NCBI RefSeq assembly: GCF_003143755.1
Contig: NZ_QFRI01000003.1
Location: 62,001-126,000 of the forward strand
Length of the DNA stretch: 64,000 nt
DNA from: Algibacter marinivivus
GTDB lineage: Bacteria; Bacteroidota; Bacteroidia; Flavobacteriales; Flavobacteriaceae
Reading direction: 5' to 3'
Shown here piece after piece: positions 55,369 to 63,471 of the stretch. The notes beneath the pieces were generated by a model, which saw only the letters and a list, made by a program, of their open reading frames with translations, ran no database searches and was not told the origin of the DNA. Numbering within the stretch: the stretch's first letter is position 1; the number at the start of each line of letters is the position of its first letter. Position numbers and translations under genes: made by a program.

Positions 55369-55463
55369 TTTCATACTAATAGTCTCCAAAACTATCAAAA
55401 AGCTTATATTAACAAACTGTTGTTCAAAACGCCTCATGTATGATGTGTTGCGGTAGTATGAAA
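55369..55463. repeat. Inverted repeat upstream of the HEPN-like gene
   Basis: TTTCATACTA (55369-55378) and TAGTATGAAA (55454-55463), a perfect 10-bp inverted pair separated by 75 bp, inside the 210-bp gap. The rest of the gap contains an atypical, less AT-rich stretch (55480-55550). Confidence 0.5.
55387..55416 (-). promoter_or_regulatory. Promoter of the HEPN-like gene
   Basis: Minus strand: TTTG (55413-55416), 18 bp, then TAGTTTTG (55387-55394), a good match to the -33/-7 pattern 32 bp before the ATG at 55355. Confidence 0.5.
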
Positions 55464-55565
55464 CTAAGTTAGCAAAATATCATGACCAATAGGGAAACGT
55501 CACGGGTATTAAGAAGTTGGCAAGAACGAGCAATTACTTATAGCCATTGTTGTATGCAGTTTTTA

Positions 55566-56534
55566 TTACTTTTTATAATAAATACCGAATCCATCATTTG
55601 GCATAAAACCATTTTCCATTTTGAATCGTAATTGTTTATTTCCTAATCGTGAATCTTCAATTACATATAGATCATTATTTCCTAAATCAAATAATCCGAT
55701 TTCAAAATTTTCTGGAATTATAATACTAAAGTATAAGTTTGAACAATAAGTATTCATCTTAAATAAATGATAAGGGTTATCTAAAATGGAATACTTGAAT
55801 TTGTGTTTATATTCTACAAAAAATTCCCTCTTAGATTCAAATATGGTCTCGAATTCCAATACATCTCGTTCTAATTTATCCATGAAGTCAATTTCATCGA
55901 CTTTATAAGCCATTAATTGCGCAGAATATTCTGTTTGAATCTGATTATTTATTGGGTGTTTAAATTTAAAATACTTCTGAGTTTTGTCTGGTAAAACTAA
56001 TACTCTGGTAAATTGATAGAATTCAATTTCATTATTATCTATTGACGAAACATCAACCTGAATTTCTAAATTTCTAAGATAAAACTCAGAGTAAACGGGT
56101 GAGAATTTTGTGGTTAGTTTGTGAAAAAATGAATTATAAATTTCTGGAAAGCTCTCCTCACTAATTATTTTATTTATCTTTTTTCGAAGCTTTTGAAAAT
56201 CTTTTGAATCTGCATTCGGAGTTGTCAGTTTTTTTAACTCTTTGTTTTTCAAAAAAACAAAAACTGATAATAGTACAAACAAAATTAACAATGTAATGTA
56301 GCTGCCTTTTGTAAAAAGTAGTTGAAGGATTAAAATATAGAGGTCTACATCATTATTATTATACCTTTCATTTAAGTAAATAAATAAATTTTCAAAATTT
56401 TCATCAAAACCTAATGCCAATGCTTCTCTAATTATGGCAGCAGTAATTAGAAAAAGAATGTAACTAAGTGTTTTTTTTTGAAATATTATTTCTAATGCCT
56501 TATTCAATAAGTTTGAGTTTTTAATTGCATACAA
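55566..56534 (-). CDS. Membrane protein of unknown function in defence-like island
   Basis: 322 aa. Two hydrophobic helices near the N-terminus (about 23-40 and 68-90) and a soluble C-terminal domain of about 220 residues with no known motif. The start at 56534 is TTG; no ATG offers a better one. The gene is bracketed by the inverted pair GTTGTATGCA (at its start) and TGCATACAAC (just after its stop), 10 bases each. It follows the AbiTii gene by 25 bp. Function unknown; guilt by association with defence. Confidence 0.5.
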   Translation of the reverse strand: MYAIKNSNLLNKALEIIFQKKTLSYILFLITAAIIREALALGFDENFENLFIYLNERYNNNDVDLYILILQLLFTKGSYITLLILFVLLSVFVFLKNKELKKLTTPNADSKDFQKLRKKINKIISEESFPEIYNSFFHKLTTKFSPVYSEFYLRNLEIQVDVSSIDNNEIEFYQFTRVLVLPDKTQKYFKFKHPINNQIQTEYSAQLMAYKVDEIDFMDKLERDVLEFETIFESKREFFVEYKHKFKYSILDNPYHLFKMNTYCSNLYFSIIIPENFEIGLFDLGNNDLYVIEDSRLGNKQLRFKMENGFMPNDGFGIYYKK

Positions 56535-56559
56535 CGTGATTCTGTATGACTAGTTATTT

Positions 56560-57537
56560 TTAAAAATTAGCTAACAATGTTTCTATTTCAGCAATTATTG
56601 GTTCTGTTTGTGAATTAGAATCTACTTTGGATAAAATATCATAAGTCGTGTTCAATGATTGACTTATTATAGTTTGTTTCGGTTTTTCTCTTTTTAATTG
56701 ATTTAAAACTCTTTCTGATTCAGATAAAATATCTTCTTTGTCTTCTTCGTTTAATTCTAACTTATCAACTATTATATTAATTTGTTCAACAAGGTTTTTT
56801 ATCTCTTCTTTTTTTAAGCTGTTTATTTCCAGTTGTTGAGTTATGTTTGTTCCTGTCGCTGTATTAATTTTAGCATTATTACCTGTGTTTATAGTGTTCC
56901 CTTCCCCAACGTTTGACGTATTGTACTGATTTCCCATAATTACATTAATAGTCTTAGTAATATTTTCTTTTATGTCATCGCTAATATCTTCAATGTTTTT
57001 TGGTAAATCTGGAAATTCGGTTTCTAGGTTTAACATAAAGTCTAAAAATTTGCTTCTAATTTCGGTTAGAGTTTGCGTAATTGTAGAAATATGAGCCATT
57101 TTCTTTATATCTCTTATTTCGCTTTTAAATCCGCTTTCTTTCATATGCCGAGTTAATAAAGCCCAAAAATCAATAGGAAGAATTTTAATAAGCGTGTCGT
57201 TATCTTTGTGGTTTACATAGCTTTCTAATGTTTTTACGCTATCTCTAAATTCAAATTGAACAAAGAAGTTTCTTAAATTTTCATCACTAATAAACGAAAT
57301 TGGAACAGGTGTGTTTTCTTGCAAAGCATAACCCTGTCTTAAAGTACAAGATGAAGTAGCAGAACCAACTCTATATTCAGGAAGAGTATCACTCATAGAA
57401 TACCCATTGATTTCTTTATTTACCCACTCCAATAATTTTTTATTTTTTAGTCTAGAAGCAAACACTTTAGTCTTGAGCAAAGGGCTAACTAACGATTTAT
57501 CATCATTTGTTAAATCATATATTATTTGTTGAATCAT
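56560..57537 (-). CDS. AbiTii-domain protein (predicted abortive infection)
   Basis: 325 aa. The N-terminal 120 residues match the AbiTii domain: I-Y-D-L-T-N-D-D-K-S-L-V-S-P-L-L-K-T-K-V, then K-K-L-L-E-W-V-N-K-E-I-N-G-Y and L-P-E-Y-R. A central low-complexity Asn/Thr/Gly stretch (about 197-236; N-T-S-N-V-G-E-G-N-T, T-G-N-N-A-K) leads to a helical C-terminus. AbiTii belongs to plasmid-borne lactococcal abortive infection; activity here is inferred. Neighbours are AbiGi-like and membrane proteins, 8-25 bp away. Confidence 0.78.
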   Translation of the reverse strand: MIQQIIYDLTNDDKSLVSPLLKTKVFASRLKNKKLLEWVNKEINGYSMSDTLPEYRVGSATSSCTLRQGYALQENTPVPISFISDENLRNFFVQFEFRDSVKTLESYVNHKDNDTLIKILPIDFWALLTRHMKESGFKSEIRDIKKMAHISTITQTLTEIRSKFLDFMLNLETEFPDLPKNIEDISDDIKENITKTINVIMGNQYNTSNVGEGNTINTGNNAKINTATGTNITQQLEINSLKKEEIKNLVEQINIIVDKLELNEEDKEDILSESERVLNQLKREKPKQTIISQSLNTTYDILSKVDSNSQTEPIIAEIETLLANF

Positions 57538-57545
57538 ATAGTTTT

Positions 57546-58289
57546 TTAAAAATCATTAATTATCCTTTCACAAGAAATAATTCTAGTAGTTAATCTATCA
57601 ACTTCATCCATCGTATAATTTTTGCCTTTTACTTGTCTAATATGGTTTATTAGTTCATTTATCTCACTTTCCTCTTTTACAATCAAATACATAATGTTGT
57701 TAGCATTGAAATAAAGTCTTTCATCTTTTAATTTATCATTTGCGTTTTGTTTTTTTTCTGGTGTATTATAATGTTCTTCATTTATAAAATCAGGAATTTC
57801 TCTATTCAAAGTCATTCTTGGAACAAATCTCCATTCTCTTTCATCAGCAAATCTATATTTTTCAATTTCTTCTGTTCTCCTAATAAGCTTGCCTTCATAC
57901 TCCTTAGAGAGTCTTAGCAAGTCTATAATTGTTCCTTTATGTTTTAGGTCAATGTTTATATCGTCAAGAAATTCTTTGATATTTGCTCTAAAGTTTGTTG
58001 AAAATTCTGATTTTAAATTTTGATAAAAAACAGGAGAAAGCTTTTTTTCATTTGCCCAATCTTTACTTAAACCAATTCCATATTCTCCATATTTCTCAAT
58101 GTGTTCTGTTATTTCTGATATTTTTATATCGCAAAAAGATACCATTGGTACTGCAATTTTACCATCCTCTTTATCGTTTGGTAATTTTTCCAAGCAATAC
58201 TTTAATTTGAAGTTATCTCTTAGAATATCAAATAGTGCATTTTTGTTGGTAAAATGGAAAAGGGTTGATGGTGAAATACTCATTTTCAA
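57546..58289 (-). CDS. AbiGi-like protein
   Basis: 247 aa. The N-terminal L-F-H-F-T-N-K-N-A-L-F-D-I-L-R-D-N-F, then V-P-M-V-S-F-C-D-I-K-I-S-E-I-T-E-H-I-E-K-Y-G-E-Y-G-I-G-L-S-K-D-W and P-V-F-Y is the pattern of the AbiGi family (putative antitoxin half of the AbiG type IV system). The middle contains the E-R-E-W-R-F-V motif shared with this family. The AbiGii toxin is not seen; the AbiTii protein next to it may be a new partner. The ATG at 58289 is consistent with the family start. Confidence 0.75.
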   Translation of the reverse strand: MKMSISPSTLFHFTNKNALFDILRDNFKLKYCLEKLPNDKEDGKIAVPMVSFCDIKISEITEHIEKYGEYGIGLSKDWANEKKLSPVFYQNLKSEFSTNFRANIKEFLDDINIDLKHKGTIIDLLRLSKEYEGKLIRRTEEIEKYRFADEREWRFVPRMTLNREIPDFINEEHYNTPEKKQNANDKLKDERLYFNANNIMYLIVKEESEINELINHIRQVKGKNYTMDEVDRLTTRIISCERIINDF

Positions 58290-58312
58290 TAGATGGTTTT
58301 AATTAAACACTA

Positions 58313-58412
58313 CGGTTATATATAAGAATAGTTGCGGGTTTGTGTGCAAGAAATTTCCGAATAAAATTCAGATGTAGCAAACACGCAACTACATTGTTTT
58401 ATATCTAAACCG
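58313..58412. repeat. Nested 100-bp palindrome between two island genes
   Basis: Outer arms CGGTTATATATAA (58313-58325) and TTATATCTAAACCG (58399-58412), inner arms AGTTGCGGGTTTG (58330-58342) and CAAACACGCAACT (58378-58390). Two pairs of arms with an unpaired centre resemble the folded shape of an integron attC site; no integrase is in view. Confidence 0.5.
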
Positions 58413-58444
58413 CATTTATTTTTTTTCGATGTTAGGCATATTAT

Positions 58445-59329
58445 TTATTCGGTTTTATCTACTTTTCTATTCATTAAAGAACTTAAAAGAGGTGGTGAGT
58501 CATTGTGTGATTTTTTTTCCAATGTTTCACTTGGATTATAACTTGAAGCATCAATTAGAGAAGCAACTAATTTTTCCATTATTTCGTCTTTATCGGAACT
58601 TTCAGGTAGTTTTGCAATTTCTCTTTTATAGCCTTCGTAAGATTTAGCAAGACTTTCCTTATGAGCATATTCTTGTTCAAGTCTGCGATTTTGACTTTGC
58701 TGTTTACTTGCAAATAATGCAAGCCAAATTGTCGGAACAAAAAATGGTGCTCTTGCAAGAATATTCATAAATGCTCCTCCAACAGTTTCGCTGTCTTTAA
58801 TTGTCGTAACTGCATACCAAACCATTCCTATCATTGTTCCAATGAATACTATTGACCAAAGTATATTAGGTGTTTTGTAGCTCTTTTTTTGGTCGTGATA
58901 AGATTTTGCAAGTCCAGCAGATGTCGCACCAGGAAGTAAATCTTCAATTTTTGTTGATAATGTACCATACTTTTCTTCCCAATCAGAATGTAATTCCTCA
59001 AGTTCAGACTTTAATTCGGTGATTTTAAATTTTAAAGCTTCTTTGTCTTCTGTTGTTTTTCCAAATACTTTTGTTTCAAATTCCTGTACTTTAGTCTCGA
59101 TTTCGCTGATTTCGATATTATATTCAGTTACTTTTTCAAAAGTCTCATTCAGTTTTTCCGCTTTACTTGGAACTGCTGTATTTGGTTTTTTAACAAAATC
59201 ATTATATAATTCTGTAACGTCATTCAGTTCGGCTTTTAGAGAAGAAACTTCTTCTTTAGCTGTTCCAATAAACTTCTCAAATTTTTCTTCAAAAGTTTCA
59301 ATTCTTTCTTCTTTTTGTTCTTTTTCCAT
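58445..59329 (-). CDS. Coiled-coil membrane protein of unknown function
   Basis: 294 aa. Residues 1-145 are Glu/Lys-rich coiled coil (E-K-F-E-K-F-I-G, then E-I-E-T-K-V-Q-E-F-E-T-K-V), followed by two hydrophobic helices (about 160-180 and 192-212) and a charged C-terminal helix. Such coiled-coil/two-TM proteins are frequent in phage-defence loci, but I cannot assign this one. It is bracketed by the inverted pair GTTAGGCA (58433) and TGCCTAAC (59347). Confidence 0.55.
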   Translation of the reverse strand: MEKEQKEERIETFEEKFEKFIGTAKEEVSSLKAELNDVTELYNDFVKKPNTAVPSKAEKLNETFEKVTEYNIEISEIETKVQEFETKVFGKTTEDKEALKFKITELKSELEELHSDWEEKYGTLSTKIEDLLPGATSAGLAKSYHDQKKSYKTPNILWSIVFIGTMIGMVWYAVTTIKDSETVGGAFMNILARAPFFVPTIWLALFASKQQSQNRRLEQEYAHKESLAKSYEGYKREIAKLPESSDKDEIMEKLVASLIDASSYNPSETLEKKSHNDSPPLLSSLMNRKVDKTE

Positions 59330-59520
59330 ATGGTTGGTTCATATTGTGCCTAACTTATTTATATGCGTAACTTTATAAGTCTATACCTTCCTACTGCTTA
59401 GCTTTAAGTAATTTCAAAACATTTTAAGTTTTATTTAACTGCCAGAAAATTACTAAAAAACACGATAAAAACCTATAATTTTCTTACTTAATACGACATT
59501 AAAATAGTATGCCAGTACCC

Positions 59521-59622
59521 GCGTTAGGGATTGAACGGCATGTTTGAAATCCCCGATCCCGATAGCTATCGGGAGAGGGATTGAGTAGTGAAAGCCCGAC
59601 CCGACCTTAGGCGGGTAACGCC
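59521..59622 (+). repeat. Dispersed repeat, copy F
   Basis: Plus orientation: GCGTTAGGGATTGAACGGC, ATGTTTGAAATCCCCGAT, the palindrome CCCGATAGCTATCGGG, GGATTGAGTAGTGAAAGCCC and end GGGTAACGCC. It combines the palindrome of copies C/D with the second half of copy B. The rest of the 59330-59708 gap is AT-rich, with the terminator at 59650. Confidence 0.85.
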
Positions 59623-59649
59623 CAAATAATTAACCTTACTTTATTATAA

Positions 59650-59685
59650 TAAAAAAAGGCAAAAAACTTACGTCTTTTGCCTTAC
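59650..59685 (-). terminator. Intrinsic terminator of the T9SS protein gene
   Basis: Minus strand: stem AAGGCAAAA / TTTTGCCTT, 10-base loop, then seven T; 24 bp past the stop at 59709. Confidence 0.75.
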
Positions 59686-59708
59686 CACCTAGAATAATTT
59701 GCTATTAA

Positions 59709-62315
59709 TTAATCCATGAGTAGTTTTGTGGTTTTATAATTGGTTTGGTTACTTCTAATTTTACAGAAATAGATACCAGAACTTAGGTTTCCGCGTTCTA
59801 GTTTTATTTCATTTTTACCAGATACTACACTAAATGGTATTTGTTTTACTAAGCGCCCTACTTGGTTGTAAACTAACAACTCTACATGTTCTGAGTTTTG
59901 TGCTGTAAAGTGTATGGTTGTTTGAGAGCTCATTGGGTTTGGTATGGCCACAGCATCTAAAGCTTTAGTTTCTGTTAAGCTAGCCACAGATAATGTGCTG
60001 CTTGTTGAGAAACGCAATTGCTCTAATGTCATGGATTTAGTAACTTCTGTACCATTTTCGGCTAACATGGTAAACACTATAGAGGTTATATCGTTTACTT
60101 CTAATGGTGTACCGTTGCTTGATTTAAATTCAGAAAATGGTAAACTATAATCTGTTAACTCTTCTGTTAAATCTATACTTGCTTTGTATTGTGTTTCCCA
60201 GTTGGTAACACTTTCTTTTACTAATCTTATAATAAGTGTTCCTGTACCTTTAGCTTGTAATTTAAAGCTGTTATACTCAGACAAATCTATGGGGTTAAAC
60301 TTTGGTGTTAACGCTCTGTAAGCCGCAATATATTCGCTAGTTGTTGCTTCTAAATTAATGTTACGTTCTACAGCATATTCATCGTCATCAAACTGAGTTT
60401 CGTTTGTTTCTACAGTATAGTTTGTAACGGTTGTAGTTGGTGCAGCATCATCGTATCCCCAAGGACCATCAGACATAAACAAATCATCTGGAGTTTGTAT
60501 ACCGTCTCCAATTCTAAAACCTATATCAAAAAGGTTTCCAGCTTCTACTTGAACATTAGAAATGTAATCGCCGTTTAATTCAATAATAGATGATACATAG
60601 TCTACGGTTTCTGTTTCTGTTCCTCTTAATCCGCCATCAAAAACAATAGCTTCACTCCTATTTGTATTTACAATTTGTAAATCTAGTTTTCCGTTACGGT
60701 ATGTTCCTTTTCTAACAAAAACTGTTGGTGGTGTTGAGTTGTTATAACTAGTAACCGGTTTTTGTACATCTAACAATCTTACCACTTCTTCTCCAAGACG
60801 TAATAAATCGTCTAAAGAATTTGACCAGATTTGGAAATTATAAAAGCCAACATTATTCTCGTATTTATCTAAATTCCAATGGCTTTCAATTCCGAAATTT
60901 GCACCATTGTTTATTGATTTTGCTGACAGACTTAAAACAAACTCTAAAGAGCCATCAATAGTTCTGATTAATGATTTAATAAATTGTTGTTCTTTAATTT
61001 CAATTGTAGATACCGAAATTAATTGCGCTCCTAATAATCTATCGCAAATGTATTTAGTATGCTCGTAAACGCCTTTATCTGTTTTTAATAACAAAATAGA
61101 AGCTACGGCATCGTTATTTCGCATATAATCAACTGAATAGATATCGGTTGCGTTTGTAATGTTTATTAAATCTTTTGGAGACGATTCTATAACATCTTCT
61201 TCATTGATAACATCTAATGGAATAAAATCTGATAATTGAAACCCATTACCTTTTCCAGCTTTAGTTTTACCATATTTAGATGTTTTTGAAAAACGTTTAG
61301 CAGCTGTTTTGTCAAATTTATAATTGCTCTTTGCTCTATTAAAATTACGTTTGCTGATTTGTTGAGAGAGTCTGTTGTTACTTTCTAAACCACCCTGGTT
61401 TGCACTTGAAGAAGTAGATAACTCAATTACTGGACACCCTGCATAACCAGAACAAGATGGATCTTCACAATCTATTAATCCGTCGCCATCATCATCAATA
61501 CCATTATCACAAATTTCTTGCGGTACTGGAGCTGTAGGACAACGTGCACCATCATTTTGCGCACTAGACGGTCCAAAAGCAAATAAATTAGATTCCATAG
61601 AGTTTGATCCATTTAACTCTTGAACACTTTGAATGACATATATAGTTCCTGTTTGGTTTGCCGATATATAAAAACGACCAGAAGCATCAAAATAAACCGC
61701 ACCATAAGTGTAATTTAAACCTGAAAGAATCGGCACTTCTCCCAAACTTTCCATAGCTCCAGTTTCGGCTTCTATTCTATATAGAATATTGGTTTTCTTT
61801 TCAACTGCATACAATTTTTTATCTACAGCATTAAATGCCCAATCGTGAATACTAATATTCTTAGATAGGTTTAACGTTTTAATATATTTTCCGTAGTTAT
61901 CAGAATCTGGATTTAAATCTACAGCATAATATGTTGTTCCACCACCTTTTAAATAGTAAATACCTTCAGCACTAACATCGCCTACATAACGACCACTAGT
62001 TGGTAACTCATCTATATAAAACGTTGTGGTTTTAAAGTTTTTCCCAATACGAACAATTGATTTTGCTGGTGTACTTAAAGACCCCCAAATAAAACCATCA
62101 GCAGGATTGTATGCTGTTGCATTTATATTGCCTTCTGCAACATCAGTTGCAACTGTATATGAATTTCCTGATGCTAAATCGATAGCATACACATCATTGT
62201 ATTGAAACAAGTATGCATTATAATCACAATTAAATGGTACGTCTTCTGAACCAACTCCTACTTGAGCATTAACTTGTGATATAATAACCAGTAATAATAG
62301 TAATATTCTTTTCAT
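59709..62315 (-). CDS. Large T9SS surface protein with calcium-like repeat
   Basis: 868 aa. Signal peptide (cleavage near V-N-A-Q), N-terminal propeller-like domain (about 25-255, DUF6923-like), then C-D-N-G-I-D-D-D-G-D-G-L-I-D-C-E-D-P (about 265-285), a thrombospondin-3/MopE-type calcium-binding loop. A middle region of unknown fold follows, a CBM11/CIA30-like jelly roll (about 670-765) and a type A T9SS C-terminal domain (I-P-N-P, L-L-V-Y-N-Q-V-G-R-L-V and G-I-Y-F-C-K-I). It is the fourth gene with a LytTR-type site, so it may bind or anchor the polysaccharide at the cell surface. Confidence 0.82.
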   Translation of the reverse strand: MKRILLLLLVIISQVNAQVGVGSEDVPFNCDYNAYLFQYNDVYAIDLASGNSYTVATDVAEGNINATAYNPADGFIWGSLSTPAKSIVRIGKNFKTTTFYIDELPTSGRYVGDVSAEGIYYLKGGGTTYYAVDLNPDSDNYGKYIKTLNLSKNISIHDWAFNAVDKKLYAVEKKTNILYRIEAETGAMESLGEVPILSGLNYTYGAVYFDASGRFYISANQTGTIYVIQSVQELNGSNSMESNLFAFGPSSAQNDGARCPTAPVPQEICDNGIDDDGDGLIDCEDPSCSGYAGCPVIELSTSSSANQGGLESNNRLSQQISKRNFNRAKSNYKFDKTAAKRFSKTSKYGKTKAGKGNGFQLSDFIPLDVINEEDVIESSPKDLINITNATDIYSVDYMRNNDAVASILLLKTDKGVYEHTKYICDRLLGAQLISVSTIEIKEQQFIKSLIRTIDGSLEFVLSLSAKSINNGANFGIESHWNLDKYENNVGFYNFQIWSNSLDDLLRLGEEVVRLLDVQKPVTSYNNSTPPTVFVRKGTYRNGKLDLQIVNTNRSEAIVFDGGLRGTETETVDYVSSIIELNGDYISNVQVEAGNLFDIGFRIGDGIQTPDDLFMSDGPWGYDDAAPTTTVTNYTVETNETQFDDDEYAVERNINLEATTSEYIAAYRALTPKFNPIDLSEYNSFKLQAKGTGTLIIRLVKESVTNWETQYKASIDLTEELTDYSLPFSEFKSSNGTPLEVNDITSIVFTMLAENGTEVTKSMTLEQLRFSTSSTLSVASLTETKALDAVAIPNPMSSQTTIHFTAQNSEHVELLVYNQVGRLVKQIPFSVVSGKNEIKLERGNLSSGIYFCKIRSNQTNYKTTKLLMD

Positions 62316-62335
62316 GATATAATTTATTTATAGCA

Positions 62336-62404
62336 CAAAAATATATGACTAAGGCATCTTAAAATGCAATTTTCGATGGATGAAAATTAAGTGTAGACGA
62401 ATGG
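62336..62404 (-). promoter_or_regulatory. LytTR-type site d with promoter of the T9SS protein gene
   Basis: -7 box TATTTTTG (minus, 62336-62343), then half-sites at 62370 (TTTTCGATGGATGA) and 62391 (GTGTAGACGAATGG), 21 bp apart, the first 27 bp from the -7 box. It lies in the gap between the LytTR gene and its apparent target. Confidence 0.68.
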
Positions 62405-62425
62405 AAATATTAACAAGTTAAACGA

Positions 62426-63142
62426 TTATAGTAAGTTTAATCGTTTCATTAATTCTGGTCTATTTGAACGACTTACCGGAATAACATCTTTCTTGATAAG
62501 CACACTATTATCCTCAATATCAATAATCTTTTGAACATTGATGATATAAGAACGATGTATTTTTAAAAATAAATCATTAGGCAATTTATCTTCAATTTTT
62601 TTTAAAGTAGAATGTACTGTGTAATTCTTGTCTTCTGTTTTTACCTGAATATAATCGCCTTTAGCTTCTACTAAATAAATACTTGGTATATCTATTTTAA
62701 TAAGTCGTCTATCTATATTAACGTATAAATCGTTTCCAGAGCTTGTTTCTATTTGACTTGAAGCTGCGGCAGTTGTTTCTTGAATTTTATTTGAAATCGA
62801 TTCAGCTTTTTGAATGGCTTTTTCAAAACGAGGTAATGCTATCGGTTTTACTAAATAGTCAACGATGCAGTCATACTCGAAAGCTTCTATTGCAAATTGA
62901 GGGTCTGAAGTAGTTAAAATTATTTTAGGAGGATTTTTTAATGTTTGAATAAAATCAAAACCTGTGAAATCAGGCATATGAATATCTAAAAATATAAGAT
63001 CTACATCATTTTGATTCAAATACTTTATCGCTTGCATCGCATTAGGAAAATCTTCTAATATATTTAAGCTAGGAATATTTGTACAAAGCTGAGCTATAAT
63101 TGCTCTAGCTGTAGCCTCATCATCAATAATAATACAATTCAT
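62426..63142 (-). CDS. LytTR-family response regulator
   Basis: 238 aa. Receiver (1-120): phospho-acceptor Asp in L-I-F-L-D-I-H-M-P, and L-V-K-P-I. LytTR DNA-binding domain (about 140-238): L-Y-V-N-I-D-R-R, Y-L-V-E-A-K-G-D-Y, and F-L-K-I-H-R-S-Y-I-I-N. LytTR proteins bind pairs of 9-bp direct repeats two turns apart, exactly the geometry of sites a-d. Third gene of a kinase-Hpt-regulator operon; ends 21 bp before the site-d half-site. Confidence 0.93.
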   Translation of the reverse strand: MNCIIIDDEATARAIIAQLCTNIPSLNILEDFPNAMQAIKYLNQNDVDLIFLDIHMPDFTGFDFIQTLKNPPKIILTTSDPQFAIEAFEYDCIVDYLVKPIALPRFEKAIQKAESISNKIQETTAAASSQIETSSGNDLYVNIDRRLIKIDIPSIYLVEAKGDYIQVKTEDKNYTVHSTLKKIEDKLPNDLFLKIHRSYIINVQKIIDIEDNSVLIKKDVIPVSRSNRPELMKRLNLL

Positions 63143-63151
63143 AAAATAACT

Positions 63152-63469
63152 TTATAGGGTAGTTAGAAAGTTTGTAATCATTTGCATAATATTGTCAAAT
63201 TCTTCTTTACCTGTTGTACTTTTTTCTAATAAATTATTTTCAAAGTCAACAGCAACTTCATAACTCTTTTCAAGCCCTAAAATACTAATTTTATGTTTAA
63301 GTTTGTGGACATTTTCTGCAGCCTCTTTAAAGTTATCACTTTCAATATTCTTATAATAGATTGCTTTCTCTTCAGGGAATTCTAATTTTATAATAGATAT
63401 TAGTTTTTCCTCAAAGGTTTTATCGCCTCCTGATAATTGATTTATATAAGATAAATTAGGTTGCTCCAT
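63152..63469 (-). CDS. Histidine-containing phosphotransfer (Hpt) protein
   Basis: 105-aa helix-bundle protein with the Hpt motif A-E-N-V-H-K-L-K-H-K-I-S-I-L-G-L; the first His of that stretch (near residue 53) is the likely phospho-acceptor. It relays phosphate between a kinase receiver and downstream receivers: the LytTR regulator, the solo receiver or the GT fusion. It starts 3 bp after the kinase stop. Confidence 0.85.
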   Translation of the reverse strand: MEQPNLSYINQLSGGDKTFEEKLISIIKLEFPEEKAIYYKNIESDNFKEAAENVHKLKHKISILGLEKSYEVAVDFENNLLEKSTTGKEEFDNIMQMITNFLTTL

Positions 63470-63471
63470 AA

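Noticed and set aside
58445-59329. Coiled-coil protein as an Abi toxin partner
   Set aside because: Position alone suggests it; no motif supports it.
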